Below are positions 7,674 through 16,770 of a DNA stretch of 64,000 bases, piece after piece (the stretch's first letter is position 1; each line of letters opens with the position of its first letter). This DNA comes from an uncultured Bacteroidales bacterium (GTDB lineage Bacteria; Bacteroidota; Bacteroidia; Bacteroidales; P3): the NCBI GenBank assembly GCA_944321885.1, contig CALUNB010000002.1:1-64000 (forward strand). Direction: 5' to 3'. The notes beneath the pieces are model-generated. The model did no database searches, had not been told where the DNA came from, and saw nothing but the letters and a program-made list of their open reading frames with translations. Position numbers and translations under genes: made by a program.

Positions 7674-8660
7674 TCAGCAAGAAGACTCGCCTATTTCCAA
7701 AAGCAAACCTTCGAAATCCGCCCGAGGACGTTGCAAGGCCCGGTACAATGCCAAAGCTTCCCGCGTGCATTGACGGGCTTTTTCCCGGGCATATTCCAAT
7801 CCGCCTGCTTCCTTTATGCGGCCGATCATCGAATCCAGCAAACCGGCATCCTCCTTCTGCTCCGCATGCAAGGCTGAAAGCCGGTCCAAATCCTCGAAAA
7901 AGGTGCTTTTGGCTTCCGCACCAGCCTTGTACAGGTAATACAAAGCCGGTAAGGTCAGTTTGCCCTCTTTCAAATCGTTCCCGTACCCCTTCCCGCTCCG
8001 GGCCTCCTTGTCCAAATCCAGCAAATCGTCCTTGATTTGGAATGCCAGACCGATTTGCCTGCCGATTTCCTTGGTCTTTTCCACTTCCTCGGACGAAGCC
8101 CCGGCCGCATAAGCCCCGCATTGGCAGCAGCATCCGAACAAAGCCGCCGTTTTGCCACCCACAATCCTGAAATAAGCATCCTCGTTGGCTTGGCGGTTGT
8201 TGGCGTACTGCAACTGCAAAAGCTCGCCCCCGCTCATCTGCCGGATTACCTCCACCAGCATGATCAAAAGCTGGATGTCACTCTCCCCGTAAGCACGCAA
8301 AAAAGCGTTGGTCAAAAGGTAATCCCCGGCCAAGACAGCTACTTTGTTCCCGAACATGGCCCGGATCGAGGCATTGCCCCGCCGCATGTCGGCCATATCC
8401 ACCACGTCGTCGTGTACCAAAGACGCCGCATGCACGACCTCCACCAGAGAAGCCGCCAAATAAGCCTGTTCCGACACTTCCTCCTTGTACAATTTATAGG
8501 CTTGGAACACCAGAACGGGACGTAACTGCTTTCCTTTGGACTGGAATATCTGTCCGCTGATATGGTTGATGAATTCGAAATCACCCGCTATCAGATCCTT
8601 GAATTTCTCATCAAACAAGGCCATCTCCCGAGCCAAAGACGTATGAAAATCGTAGGCCAT
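7674..8660 (-). CDS. Polyprenyl (trans-isoprenyl) diphosphate synthase
   Basis: This 328-residue enzyme extends allylic diphosphates with isopentenyl diphosphate to make the quinone side chain or a similar polyprenyl chain. The first aspartate-rich motif is DDVVDMADMRRG (about residue 82) and the second is QIKDDLLD (about 208). GKQLRP (about 43) binds diphosphate. An unusual cysteine-rich stretch, LFGCCCQCGAY, precedes the second motif. The start MAYDFHTS at 8660 fits the family. The upstream promoter box at 8697-8704 is part of a C-cassette, so this gene appears to be driven from repeat sequence. Confidence 0.93.
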   Translation of the reverse strand: MAYDFHTSLAREMALFDEKFKDLIAGDFEFINHISGQIFQSKGKQLRPVLVFQAYKLYKEEVSEQAYLAASLVEVVHAASLVHDDVVDMADMRRGNASIRAMFGNKVAVLAGDYLLTNAFLRAYGESDIQLLIMLVEVIRQMSGGELLQLQYANNRQANEDAYFRIVGGKTAALFGCCCQCGAYAAGASSEEVEKTKEIGRQIGLAFQIKDDLLDLDKEARSGKGYGNDLKEGKLTLPALYYLYKAGAEAKSTFFEDLDRLSALHAEQKEDAGLLDSMIGRIKEAGGLEYAREKARQCTREALALYRALQRPRADFEGLLLEIGESSC

Positions 8661-8696
8661 GATTATTTCGTATAACTGCCAACACCGGCAAAGGTA

Positions 8697-8704
8697 CAAA
8701 GATA
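8697..8704 (-). promoter_or_regulatory. Cassette-borne promoter -7 box for the polyprenyl synthase
   Basis: On the minus strand TATCTTTG lies 36 nt before the ATG at 8660. It is the terminal part of the hairpin cassette that fills the gap to sufE. A second copy is at 8782-8789. Confidence 0.65.
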
Positions 8705-8977
8705 GCGCAAGCCGAGCGCAAAGCCAAGCCTTCAGGCTTGAGCTTGGCCGAGGCGCAGCCTATCTTCGAGGACGAAGTCCTCAAAGATAGCGAAAGTCGA
8801 GAGCAGAAGCAAAGCCTACTTTGATTCTGCCGTTCGAGTCTCGAAAAACAGTGCAAACCGAGTGCAGAGCCAAAGCCCCGAGTAAGCCGAGCGCCATGCC
8901 AAGCCATTCCCTCGCTTGGGCATGGCCGAGACGGAGGGGCTTCGGCGTAGCCAGATTGCCCATTATCACGCACCGCC
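8697..8977 (-). repeat. Composite repeat: F2 left end followed by two C-cassettes
   Basis: Read on the minus strand, the F2 end GGCGGTGCGTGATAATGGG (8977-8959) is followed by the F2 body with its palindrome and CCCCTCCGTCTCGGCC. Two hairpin modules ending in TATCTTTG (8789-8782 and 8704-8697) come next. The linker between modules, GAGGACTTCGTCCTC, is a perfect hairpin. The composite covers nearly the whole sufE-to-polyprenyl-synthase gap. The F2 right end is missing. Confidence 0.85.
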
Positions 8978-9394
8978 CTTCTTCATGCCAAAAGCCAAAG
9001 CATAAAGCTTGATTTGCTTCAACATCGCCGTCAAGCCATTGGAACGGGTCGGGGAAAGATGTTCCTTCAACCCCATCCGGTCCAAGAAATCCACCGGGGC
9101 ATCCAAGATATCCTGAGGCGTCTCCCCCGAAAACACATACAACAACATGGACGCAATTCCCTTGGTAATCACAGCATCCGAATCTGCCTTGAAATAAACC
9201 TTCCCCTCCTTCAACTCCGCCTTGATCCAGACCCTCGACTGGCATCCCTTGATCAAAAAGGAGTCATTTTTGTCCGCATCGGGCAAAACCGGGCAATCCT
9301 TGCCCTTTTCTATCAGCAAGGCGTAACGGTCCATCCACTCGCCCAGGACCGAAAACTCCTCTACCAGCTTGTTTTCTTTCTCTATTATGCTCAT
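8966..9394 (-). CDS. sufE: SufE-family sulfur acceptor protein
   Basis: SufE accepts persulfide sulfur from the desulfurase SufS for Fe-S cluster assembly. The protein (142 aa) has the family length and the acceptor cysteine in IKGCQSRVWI (about residue 51). The start at 9394 is supported by GGAGGAAAAA just upstream. The partner sufS is far away at 55.0 kb and no sufBCD is here. The last codons, GGC GGT GCG TGA (Gly-Gly-Ala-stop), are the first 12 bases of an F2 repeat end, so the repeat provides the C terminus and stop codon. Confidence 0.93.
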   Translation of the reverse strand: MSIIEKENKLVEEFSVLGEWMDRYALLIEKGKDCPVLPDADKNDSFLIKGCQSRVWIKAELKEGKVYFKADSDAVITKGIASMLLYVFSGETPQDILDAPVDFLDRMGLKEHLSPTRSNGLTAMLKQIKLYALAFGMKKGGA

Positions 9395-9440
9395 TTTTCC
9401 TCCAATCTTTTTTCTATTCCTCCTCACACTTTCTTCTTTC

Positions 9441-9590
9441 GAAACTGTTCCAATTTGTTTGTTCAAGTCATCGGGAGGGGATTTCGAGGAATGGGGGCTT
9501 TCCTAAATAGCCCCGATGGACAAACGAAACCAAAAACCGATCCCTGCAAATCCAGATTTTCCCGGATGGCAAGAACTTTCAAACAGTTTC
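9441..9590. repeat. R1 MITE-like element, short intact copy (150 bp)
   Basis: The ends are GAAACTGTTC and AAACAGTTTC, imperfect inverted repeats flanked on both sides by TTC (9438-9440 and 9591-9593), a candidate 3-bp target duplication. Its interior (TCATCGGGAGGGGATTTCG, then AGCCCCGATGGACAAAC) matches both halves of the 281-bp copy at 58.5 kb, but the central hairpin cassette is absent. It has no coding capacity. Confidence 0.8.
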
Positions 9591-9671
9591 TTCAAAACAG
9601 CAAACATTCCCAAAACCGTCCTTTTCCCCGTCCCAAGCCCATGAACCCCATCTCCAGGCAGAAGCTTCCCG

Positions 9672-11069
9672 TCAATACCCGTATTTGCCACCCCACCAAT
9701 CCCGCAAGCGCTTCCGCATTTCCGCTTCCCGGACATTCGCACCCGGCTCGTAAAACACCGTCCCCTTGATAGCATCCGGCAAAAACTCCAAATCCGCGAA
9801 ATTCCCTTCATAATCATGTGCGTACTTGTATCCGTCATGATACCCGAGGTCCTTCATCAACTGGGTCGGGGCATTGCGCAAATAAAGGGGAACCGGCAAA
9901 TCCCCTGTCTTCTTAACGGCTGCCAAAGCCGCGTCGATAGCCATGTAGGAAGCATTGCTCTTTGGAGAACAAGCCAGATAGACCGCCGTCTGGCTCAAGG
10001 TAATCCGGCATTCAGGATAGCCAATCTTGTGCACCGTGTCGAAACAGGCGTTGGCCAGCAGCAAAGCGTTCGGGTTGGCGTTCCCGATATCTTCCGAAGC
10101 CAGAATCACCATGCGCCGGGCAATGAATTTCACATCCTCCCCTGCCGCCAGCATCCGGGCCAGGTAATAAACCGCCGCATTCGGGTCACTCCCCCGTATG
10201 GACTTGATGAAAGCCGAAATGATATCGTAATGGTTCTCCCCTTGCTTGTCGTACAAAGCCAGGTTCTGCTGGATCAAGGAAGTAACCAATTTGTTGTCGA
10301 TGACCAGCTCCCGACGGGCTTCCCCAGCCTCGGCTTTTCCGAGCGAAACCAGACTTTCCCCCACGACCACTTCCATCGCATTGAGCAATTTACGCCCGTC
10401 CCCGCCCGAAATCCGTTTCAGGGCTTCGGTTTCCTGCAAACGAATCCGCAACGGATAGTTCGCCTCCACATAGGCAACCGCCCTTTGTATCAACGTATCC
10501 ATCTCTGAAGAGGAAAGCGGCTGCAAGACATAGACTTGGCAACGGGAAAGCAAGGGTGGAATGACCTCGAAGGAAGGGTTTTCGGTGGTCGCCCCGATAA
10601 AAGTGACCAACCCCCGTTCCACCGCCCCCAACAAGGAATCCTGCTGGGATTTGCTGAAACGGTGGATTTCATCGATAAACAAAATCGGTCTCCCGTTTTC
10701 AACCCCGTCCAAGCCTTCCACGACCTTTTCCGTTTCCCCTGCATCCTCCCCGCCGAACAAAGACAAGGCATCACGCTGCTTCGAGGCTTGCTTTTTTTGC
10801 AAGGCCTCCGCTTTCTCCAATACCTCGCGGACTTCTTTTACCCCGGCCAAAACCGCGCTCAAAGTAAAGAACGGACGCTTCAGATATTGGGAAATCAGAT
10901 AGGCCAATGTCGTCTTGCCCACCCCTGGAGGTCCCCACAGAATCATGGAAGGCAGATTCCCCGACACGATGGCCTTGCGCAAAACCGCATCCGGTCCCAT
11001 CAGGGGAGTCTGGCCGATATATTCCTCAAGACGTCGAGGACGAAGCCGTTCTGCCAATGGAGGGTTCAT
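9672..11069 (-). CDS. rarA: Replication-associated recombination protein A (AAA ATPase)
   Basis: RarA/MgsA is a clamp-loader-related ATPase (465 aa here) acting at stalled replication forks. The N-terminal AAA domain has Walker A WGPPGVGKTTLA (about residue 47), Walker B FIDEIHRFSKSQQDSLL (about 122) and a sensor-1 GATTENPSFEV. The C-terminal tetramerisation part contains SFIKSIRGSDPNAAVYYL-like sequence and the motif DIGNANP, typical of MgsA. The start MNPPLAERLRP at 11069 is confirmed by a 4-bp ATGA overlap with the upstream methyltransferase stop. Confidence 0.95.
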   Translation of the reverse strand: MNPPLAERLRPRRLEEYIGQTPLMGPDAVLRKAIVSGNLPSMILWGPPGVGKTTLAYLISQYLKRPFFTLSAVLAGVKEVREVLEKAEALQKKQASKQRDALSLFGGEDAGETEKVVEGLDGVENGRPILFIDEIHRFSKSQQDSLLGAVERGLVTFIGATTENPSFEVIPPLLSRCQVYVLQPLSSSEMDTLIQRAVAYVEANYPLRIRLQETEALKRISGGDGRKLLNAMEVVVGESLVSLGKAEAGEARRELVIDNKLVTSLIQQNLALYDKQGENHYDIISAFIKSIRGSDPNAAVYYLARMLAAGEDVKFIARRMVILASEDIGNANPNALLLANACFDTVHKIGYPECRITLSQTAVYLACSPKSNASYMAIDAALAAVKKTGDLPVPLYLRNAPTQLMKDLGYHDGYKYAHDYEGNFADLEFLPDAIKGTVFYEPGANVREAEMRKRLRDWWGGKYGY

Positions 11070-11785
11070 GCCAACAACAAAAATACGGTATTCTTCTTCT
11101 GTATCGATGCCGGATTCCCGCGCCATTGGGCCACGGTCCGGGTCAAAATGCTCTCATCAGGCAAGGTGATGTTGGAAGCCACGCAAAGCCGGGTGGAAGC
11201 ATGGCATACCGAAACAAGGCTCTCGAACATGGCCTGGCTACGGTACGGCGTTTCTATGAACAACTGGGTCTGGTTCTTCCGGCGCGAGACCGCCTCGATT
11301 TCCCGGATAGCCGCCTCCCTTTCCTTGGGTGAAGCCGGCAAATATCCGTTGAAACAGAAACTCTGGCCATTCAAACCGGAAGCCATCAAAGCCAAGAACA
11401 AGGAAGACGGCCCGCTGAAAGGCACCACTTTCACCCCTTTCCGCTGTGCCCAATCCACGGCCAAGGCCCCCGGATCGGCCACGCAGGGCAAACCCGCCTC
11501 GGACAACACGCCCATATCCTGGCCCGACAGCTCCTTCTCATCCACGCCCTGGGCCAGCAAGACTTCCTCCAGGCTCCCGGCCCGGACATGTTCGTTGAGT
11601 TCCACGAACAAGACCTCTTCAAAAGGCCGGGTGTAACCTATCTTGCGGAGGAACCTGCGAGCCGAACGCAAATCTTCCACGAAAAAGGCGCGAAGGTGCC
11701 GCATCCGGGACAGGTAGTCCGCCGGCAAGACCGAAGCCGGGTCGGTATCGCCCAAGCAGACAGGCAGCAACAACAATCTCGCCAT
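11066..11785 (-). CDS. RsmI-like tetrapyrrole-methylase-family SAM methyltransferase
   Basis: The protein (239 aa) is the Bacteroidetes form of the SAM-dependent methyltransferase family that includes RsmI (2'-O-methylation of 16S C1402). Visible features are the N-terminal LLLLPVCLGD, the glycine-rich GVLSEAGLPCVADPG (about residue 90), PFSGPSSLFLALMASGLNG (about 122) and TQLFIETPYRS (about 165). It is a diverged version, so the exact target is uncertain. It lies 10 nt after dnaA and overlaps rarA by 4 bp, suggesting a dnaA-methyltransferase-rarA transcript. Confidence 0.85.
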   Translation of the reverse strand: MARLLLLPVCLGDTDPASVLPADYLSRMRHLRAFFVEDLRSARRFLRKIGYTRPFEEVLFVELNEHVRAGSLEEVLLAQGVDEKELSGQDMGVLSEAGLPCVADPGALAVDWAQRKGVKVVPFSGPSSLFLALMASGLNGQSFCFNGYLPASPKEREAAIREIEAVSRRKNQTQLFIETPYRSQAMFESLVSVCHASTRLCVASNITLPDESILTRTVAQWRGNPASIQKKNTVFLLLA

Positions 11786-11795
11786 GCACCCTCCC

Positions 11796-13211
11796 CTAAT
11801 TCTTTATCTTCTTTTCCAATTCTTCCACCATGGCACGGAAATTCTTGTCCGTCTCCACCATGTTCATGACCGTCTTGCAAGCATGCAACACCGTCGAATG
11901 GTCGCGCTTCCCGCATTGGGAACCGATGGCCGCCAAAGAGGCCTTGGTGTACTTGCGGGCAAAAAACATGGCCAGCTGCCGGGCCGTCACGATGGGACGG
12001 AACTTCCGGTTGGAGTTCAATTTGTCGACCGGCAAATCGAAATAGTCGCAAACGACCTTCTGGATATAATCTATCGAAATCTCCTTGACCGAGTTGTGGA
12101 CAATCTGGTCAATCATCCGTTTGGCCAGGTCCATGGTTATCGTCTTCTTGTTCAAGATGGACTGGGCCAGAAGCGAGTTCAGTACTCCTTCCATTTCCCG
12201 CACGTTGGTCGAAATGCTGTAAGCGATGTATTCAATCACATCCTTGGGCATTTCCACGCCGCTGGTTTGCAATTTCCGCTTGAGTATCGCAATCCGCGTT
12301 TCCACGTCCGGAACCTGCAAATCAGCCGCCAAACCCCATTTGAAACGGGACAGCAAACGCTGCTCTATCCCCTGCAATTCCACCGGAGGTTTGTCTGAAG
12401 AAATCACAAGCTGCTTCCCGCTCTGGTGCAGCTGATTGAAAATCTGAAAGAAAGCGTCCTGGGTAGCCGGTTTCCCCGCCAACTTGTGGATATCATCGAT
12501 CAACAAGACGTCGATGACTTGGTAAAAATGCGTGAAATCATTGGTCGTCTTGTTCTTGCAAGCATCCATGAACTGTTGGGTGAAAAGCTCGGCCGACACG
12601 TACAAAACCGTCAAATCCGGGTCGTTCAACTTGGCCTGCAAACCGATGGCATTCATCAAATGGGTCTTGCCAAGCCCCGTCGCCCCATGGATGAACAAAG
12701 GATTGAAAGCAGTCTTGCCCGGCTTCTCGGCAATGGCATAACCTGCAGCCCGGGCCAAGCGGTTGCAATCCCCTTCCACAAAATTGTCGAAGGAATAGTT
12801 TTCGTTCAACTGGGAGTTGATTTTGATTTTCTCCAAACCCGGAATCACAAAAGGATTGGGCAAATGGTCTTTGGGTGGTACAGGCATGGCGGTAGGATGG
12901 TTTCGGGTTTCCCTTTTATAACTGCTTTCGGCATGGATGGCATACGAGTCCGTATTGTCCACGACCACCGAGTATGTCAAACGCCCCTCCGGCCCCAAGA
13001 CACGGTGTATCGTGGACCGAAGCAGTCCAACATAGTTCTCTTCCAACCATTCGAAAAAAAACGGACTGGGAACTTGTATGGTCAGGGTATTATCTTTCAA
13101 CGACACAGGCCTGATTGGCAGGAACCATGTCCGGTAATTGGCGGATTCTCCCAAATTGTCCCGGAATATCTTCAGACACTCCTCCCATACGGCGATATAG
13201 TTTTTTTCCAT
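11796..13211 (-). CDS. dnaA: Chromosomal replication initiator protein DnaA
   Basis: DnaA binds origin boxes and opens DNA for replication. All four domains are visible in 471 residues: domain I (VWEECLKIFRDNLGE), a short linker, the AAA domain with Walker A GATGLGKTHLMNAIG (about residue 171) and Walker B LLIDDIHKLAG (about 232), and domain IV with the DNA-binding signature KRDHSTVLHACKTV (about 440). The start at 13211 gives the family N terminus. The upstream gap holds two degenerate DnaA boxes and a CATCTTTG sequence (13376-13383) that could be a variant -7 box. Confidence 0.97.
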   Translation of the reverse strand: MEKNYIAVWEECLKIFRDNLGESANYRTWFLPIRPVSLKDNTLTIQVPSPFFFEWLEENYVGLLRSTIHRVLGPEGRLTYSVVVDNTDSYAIHAESSYKRETRNHPTAMPVPPKDHLPNPFVIPGLEKIKINSQLNENYSFDNFVEGDCNRLARAAGYAIAEKPGKTAFNPLFIHGATGLGKTHLMNAIGLQAKLNDPDLTVLYVSAELFTQQFMDACKNKTTNDFTHFYQVIDVLLIDDIHKLAGKPATQDAFFQIFNQLHQSGKQLVISSDKPPVELQGIEQRLLSRFKWGLAADLQVPDVETRIAILKRKLQTSGVEMPKDVIEYIAYSISTNVREMEGVLNSLLAQSILNKKTITMDLAKRMIDQIVHNSVKEISIDYIQKVVCDYFDLPVDKLNSNRKFRPIVTARQLAMFFARKYTKASLAAIGSQCGKRDHSTVLHACKTVMNMVETDKNFRAMVEELEKKIKN

Positions 13212-13379
13212 GGTTTGGTTTGGTTAACAAGAGGACAAGCGGCAAACACCATCCCGGAACAGGACACATGCGCACGGCTTCAAACTCAAGATGAAGATTC
13301 CGAACTTTGCCAACAAGGTCGAATTCTGTTGAAAAGTGGGTTTTTCAACCCCACGATCGCCGCTTCCTTCCACTGCAAA

Positions 13380-13740
13380 GATGGAGCAAAAAAAGATAAG
13401 AAAAAAATGCCCCGAAACTTGTTTTTTTGAGAAAAACATATAGTCCATCCCTTGCAAAATCCCAAGCAACGGGGGCTTTCCACTACAAAATCTTGACGTT
13501 GCAAAACCCCCACTCCGGCAAGCCTCCCGATAGGGAAGGAAATCGCTTCAACCTCTTTTTTTTCCACATACTGTTGATTCACAAAAAGGGAGGGGGAATT
13601 CCTGATTCTTCCCCAAAAAAAATTCACATGTTGATAAAAATTTTCCGAACCGGACAGGTCACGGGCTTCCGGGGAAGCCGGACCGAAACCATCCGTTTCC
13701 GGGACATTTTGCCGGATTTTATGTAACTTCAAGCTCGCGA
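13380..13740. other. Possible replication origin region beside dnaA
   Basis: The 680-bp gap upstream of dnaA is richer in A/T runs than its surroundings. It holds TTTTCCACA (13560-13568) and TGTTGATAA (13629-13637), each one mismatch from the DnaA box TTATCCACA or its complement. A small hairpin, GTTGAAAA/TTTTCAAC, lies at about 13330-13353. I see no box cluster or AT-rich repeat strong enough for a firm call, and gene strands do not switch cleanly here. Confidence 0.3.
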
Positions 13741-13893
13741 TTCAAAAGGTGTTTCACCTCAAACCGCTGATTCATGGAATCTTGAAACCGTTTGGCAACC
13801 TATCCCGCCCAGCCGGTCCCTAGGGGAATCCAACCCGCCTTGGAACTGCAAATCGGCGGTCCCCAAACCGTTTCACAAGCAAAAAACAAGATT

Positions 13894-14319
13894 ATGTACC
13901 ACTTTGAAACCAAAATCCGGACCTGTTATGCCGACGTGGACCAGATGGGCTATGTCTACTATGGCAACTACCCCAAGTTTTACGAGATAGCCCGGACCGA
14001 AACCATCCGTTCCCTGGGCATGTCTTATAAGGAAATCGAAGACCGGGGTGTCATGATGCCCGTCATCGAAATCGGCATCAAGTACAAACGGGCCGCCCAT
14101 TACGACGAACTCCTTTCCGTCCATACCTTCGTCAAGGAAATGCCCCAAGGAGTCAAGATGACCTTCTTCCACGAGGTCTACAACGAAAAAGGAGAGCTGT
14201 TGAACGAAGGTTTCGTCACCCTCGCTTTCATGCGTTCTTCCGACCACCATCCCTGCCGGGTTCCCGGATTCCTGAAGGAACTCCTCGCCCCGCATTTTTC
14301 GCGGACAGAGATGGAATAA
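13894..14319 (+). CDS. Acyl-CoA thioesterase, 4-hydroxybenzoyl-CoA thioesterase family
   Basis: The protein (141 aa) is a hotdog-fold thioesterase of the YbgC/4HBT type, which hydrolyses acyl-CoA or acyl-ACP. The family signature is near the N terminus, YADVDQMGYVYYGNYPKFYE (about residues 10-29), with the catalytic aspartate in DQMG. Length and the tail FVTLAFMR agree. The longer upstream reading lacks similarity, so I took the ATG at 13894. It stands alone between dnaA and rny. Substrate is not predictable. Confidence 0.9.
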   Translation: MYHFETKIRTCYADVDQMGYVYYGNYPKFYEIARTETIRSLGMSYKEIEDRGVMMPVIEIGIKYKRAAHYDELLSVHTFVKEMPQGVKMTFFHEVYNEKGELLNEGFVTLAFMRSSDHHPCRVPGFLKELLAPHFSRTEME

Positions 14320-14427
14320 GGACAGGGATGCAAAAAACGAGACCATAGGAGCCATATCCCGGAGAGAAAGATTCGAATTTCCTGACCGTCAGCAAGCCAG
14401 CGGCGGGGATTTCCCCGCCCCGGATGC

Positions 14428-14462
14428 AAAAAAGCCGGGGACAATCACTTGACCCCGGCTTC
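14428..14462 (-). terminator. Rho-independent terminator after rny
   Basis: On the minus strand AAGCCGGGG pairs with CCCCGGCTT and is followed by a run of T. It lies 22 nt past the rny stop. A second GC hairpin (GGCGGGGA/TCCCCGCC) is just beyond at 14402-14419. Confidence 0.85.
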
Positions 14463-14483
14463 CCAAAGGAGTATATCCTCGTC

Positions 14484-16019
14484 TTATTTCGCGTAATTGA
14501 CAGCCCGCGTTTCGCGGATGACCGTAATCTTGATTTGTCCCGGATAAGTCATTTCTTCTTGGATCTTGCGGGACAAGTCCAACGAAAGCTGGCACGCCTG
14601 GTCATCGCTCACCTTGTCGGCCCCCACGATGACACGCAATTCACGTCCGGCCTGGATGGCGTAGGTCTTCACCACGCCCGGATAGGACAATGCCAAGGAT
14701 TCCAAATTGTTCAAACGGTTGATATAAGCCTCCACCACTTCGCGGCGGGCACCCGGACGCGCTCCCGAAATGGCATCGCAAACCTGGACAATCGGGGAAA
14801 TCAGGTTCGTCATTTCCACCTCGTCGTGGTGGGCACCGATGGCGTTACAAACCTCGGGACTTTCCTTGTATTTCTCAGCCAGCTTCATCCCCAGGATGGC
14901 GTGCGGCAATTCCGGTTCGTTGTCGGGTACCTTCCCGATGTCGTGCAAAAGCCCCGCCCGTTTGGCGATTTTGGGATTCAAGCCCAATTCTGCCGCCATG
15001 GTGGCACAAAGGTTGGCCGTTTCCCGGGCATGCTGCAAAAGGTTCTGCCCGTAAGAAGAACGATACTTCATCTTCCCGATCATGCGGGTCAGCTCGTTAC
15101 TCATGTTCAGGATTCCCAAGTCGATGCATGTCCGCTTGCCGGTTTCCATGATTTCCTGCTCGATTTGCTTCTGGGTCTTGGCCACCACTTCCTCGATACG
15201 GGCCGGATGGATACGTCCGTCCGTCACCAGTTTATGCAAAGAAAGCCGGGCAATTTCGCGGCGAACCGGGTCGAAGCCCGAAAGGATGATGGCATCGGGA
15301 GAATCATCGATGATGATTTCCACGCCTGTCAAGGATTCCAAAGCCCGGATGTTCCGGCCTTCCCGGCCGATAATCCGTCCTTTGATTTCCTCGTTCTCCA
15401 GATTGAATACGGAAACCGTGTTTTCGATGGCATGTTCGGTCGCTGTCCGCTGGATGGTCTCGATGACGATTTTCTGGGCTTCCTTGTTAGCGGTGAGCTT
15501 GGCTTCGTTGATGACATCCTTGATTTGGCTCAATGCCTCTGCCTTGGCCTCGTCCCGCAAGGAATCTATCAACTGGGTCTTGGCATCCTCGGCCGAAAGC
15601 CCCGCCAGAACTTCCAGTTTCTTGATTTGCTGGGCCTGAAGCTTGTCCATCTCGGACTGCTTGCGGCTGACGACCTGCAGCTGGTTGTTCAGATTTTCTT
15701 TCAAGATGTTGAGTTCGTTGTTCTTGCGTTGCAACTCTTCCATCTTGCGGTTCAACTCGGTCTCTTTTTGCTTGAGCCGGTTCTCGTTACGACTCAGGTT
15801 GCTGTTCCGTTCGGCCACGCTTTTGTCGTGTTCCGACTTCATCTGCAAGAACTTCTCCTTGGCCTGGAGCAATTTCTCTTTCTTGAGCATTTCTCCCTTT
15901 TCCTCGGCTTCCGCCAGGATTTTCTTCTGCTTCTTTTTAAGGAGAACCGAATTGATTACTGCCCAAAGGCCAAGGCCGGCAGCGAAAGCAATAATGACAA
16001 ATAGGACATTTACATCCAT
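14484..16019 (-). CDS. rny: Ribonuclease Y
   Basis: RNase Y is a membrane-anchored endoribonuclease that starts mRNA decay. The 511 residues show an N-terminal membrane helix (about 5-24), a long charged coiled coil (about 28-200), a KH domain with [15 protein letters not shown] (about 214-228), and an HD domain with LLHDIGKV (about 333) and [12 protein letters not shown] (about 365). The C-terminal RDVVEAYI-like helices and QIKITVIRE end are typical. It is followed by a terminator and preceded by 6S RNA and zapA, an arrangement I recall from other Bacteroidetes. Confidence 0.97.
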   Translation of the reverse strand: MDVNVLFVIIAFAAGLGLWAVINSVLLKKKQKKILAEAEEKGEMLKKEKLLQAKEKFLQMKSEHDKSVAERNSNLSRNENRLKQKETELNRKMEELQRKNNELNILKENLNNQLQVVSRKQSEMDKLQAQQIKKLEVLAGLSAEDAKTQLIDSLRDEAKAEALSQIKDVINEAKLTANKEAQKIVIETIQRTATEHAIENTVSVFNLENEEIKGRIIGREGRNIRALESLTGVEIIIDDSPDAIILSGFDPVRREIARLSLHKLVTDGRIHPARIEEVVAKTQKQIEQEIMETGKRTCIDLGILNMSNELTRMIGKMKYRSSYGQNLLQHARETANLCATMAAELGLNPKIAKRAGLLHDIGKVPDNEPELPHAILGMKLAEKYKESPEVCNAIGAHHDEVEMTNLISPIVQVCDAISGARPGARREVVEAYINRLNNLESLALSYPGVVKTYAIQAGRELRVIVGADKVSDDQACQLSLDLSRKIQEEMTYPGQIKITVIRETRAVNYAK

Positions 16020-16063
16020 TTCTTTTGGTTTTTATGGTGAGTAAAAGCCTATCAAAAGTAAAA

Positions 16064-16260
16064 GAAGAAAAACCGCATGCCCTATAGAGTTATAGAAAAC
16101 TCCTACTCTATATTCATGGGGCAGCCTGTTTTTTCAGGTTTCTTATGTCTCCAAAGGAGATTCCCGAAGGAATTCAAAGCCTACCATCCCAAACCTGAGC
16201 CTTTCCCCAAAGTTTAAAATGTTGAGTTTTCAAACTGATGGTGGGCGATGCGGTTTTTCT
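16064..16260 (-). ncRNA. ssrS: 6S RNA
   Basis: 6S RNA mimics an open promoter and sequesters RNA polymerase. On the minus strand the 5' segment AGAAAAACCGCAT (16260-16248) pairs with GCATGCGGTTTTTC (16080-16067), closing a rod of about 195 nt. Inside, CAGGTTT pairs with AAACCTG, and a terminal hairpin GAATTCC-TTCG-GGAATC caps it. A side hairpin TATAGAGT/ACTCTATA lies in the 3' arm near the central bubble. Location between zapA and rny supports the call. No coding frame here is credible. Confidence 0.75.
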
Positions 16261-16477
16261 CCTACCAGTAACATGTCAAGGAACAATGATATCGCAATTC
16301 CAAATGCAGCCTTTCCGGAGCATCCTCCTTCCCACGAAAGGGAACAGCCCCCCGGAACATCCCGGCCACTCGCCACGCGTACGGACTTTGACATCCGCCG
16401 GGCTTCCTTCTCTCCACACCAAGGGAAAGCGGCGAACGCCCCCTGTGGCATCCGGCTTGCAGCAAAGCAAATCCACC

Positions 16478-16756
16478 TCAAAGGGACAATATCCTGTCCA
16501 CCTGCTGCAACCTTCCAAGCAAATCCCGATCCCTATATGCCAAACCTCTCTCGTTCTTAAGCGAATTGAGCGTGTACTGTAACGCTACCATCGACAAAAG
16601 ATCCTGGTTATCTTTAAACGCATAATTCCGTGCGTAACTCTTCAAGCCTTCGTTGATTTTCCGGGCGGCTTCCCTGATCAAGGGCTCATCCTCCGGATCG
16701 ACCATCAGCTTGTACGGTCTCTCACAGATATTCACGCTTATAGGTATCTCGCTCAT
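16478..16756 (-). CDS. zapA: Cell division protein ZapA
   Basis: ZapA (92 aa) cross-links FtsZ filaments. The protein starts with SVNICERPYKLMVDPEDEPLIREAARKIN, the family's beta-hairpin and first helix, and continues into a helical coiled coil (NQDLLSMVALQYTLNSL). Length matches the family. An R1 repeat separates it from the coiled-coil gene upstream, and 6S RNA lies directly downstream. Confidence 0.92.
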   Translation of the reverse strand: MSEIPISVNICERPYKLMVDPEDEPLIREAARKINEGLKSYARNYAFKDNQDLLSMVALQYTLNSLKNERGLAYRDRDLLGRLQQVDRILSL

Positions 16757-16770
16757 TCTCCCTGGTCTAA

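Noticed and set aside
8697-8977. Intact insertion sequence or transposase remnant in the repeat-filled gaps
   Set aside because: No reading frame in any of the repeats resembles a transposase. They are non-autonomous at best.
16219-16560. Open frame on the plus strand between rny and zapA
   Set aside because: It overlaps the 6S RNA and zapA on the other strand and its translation shows no protein-like pattern.
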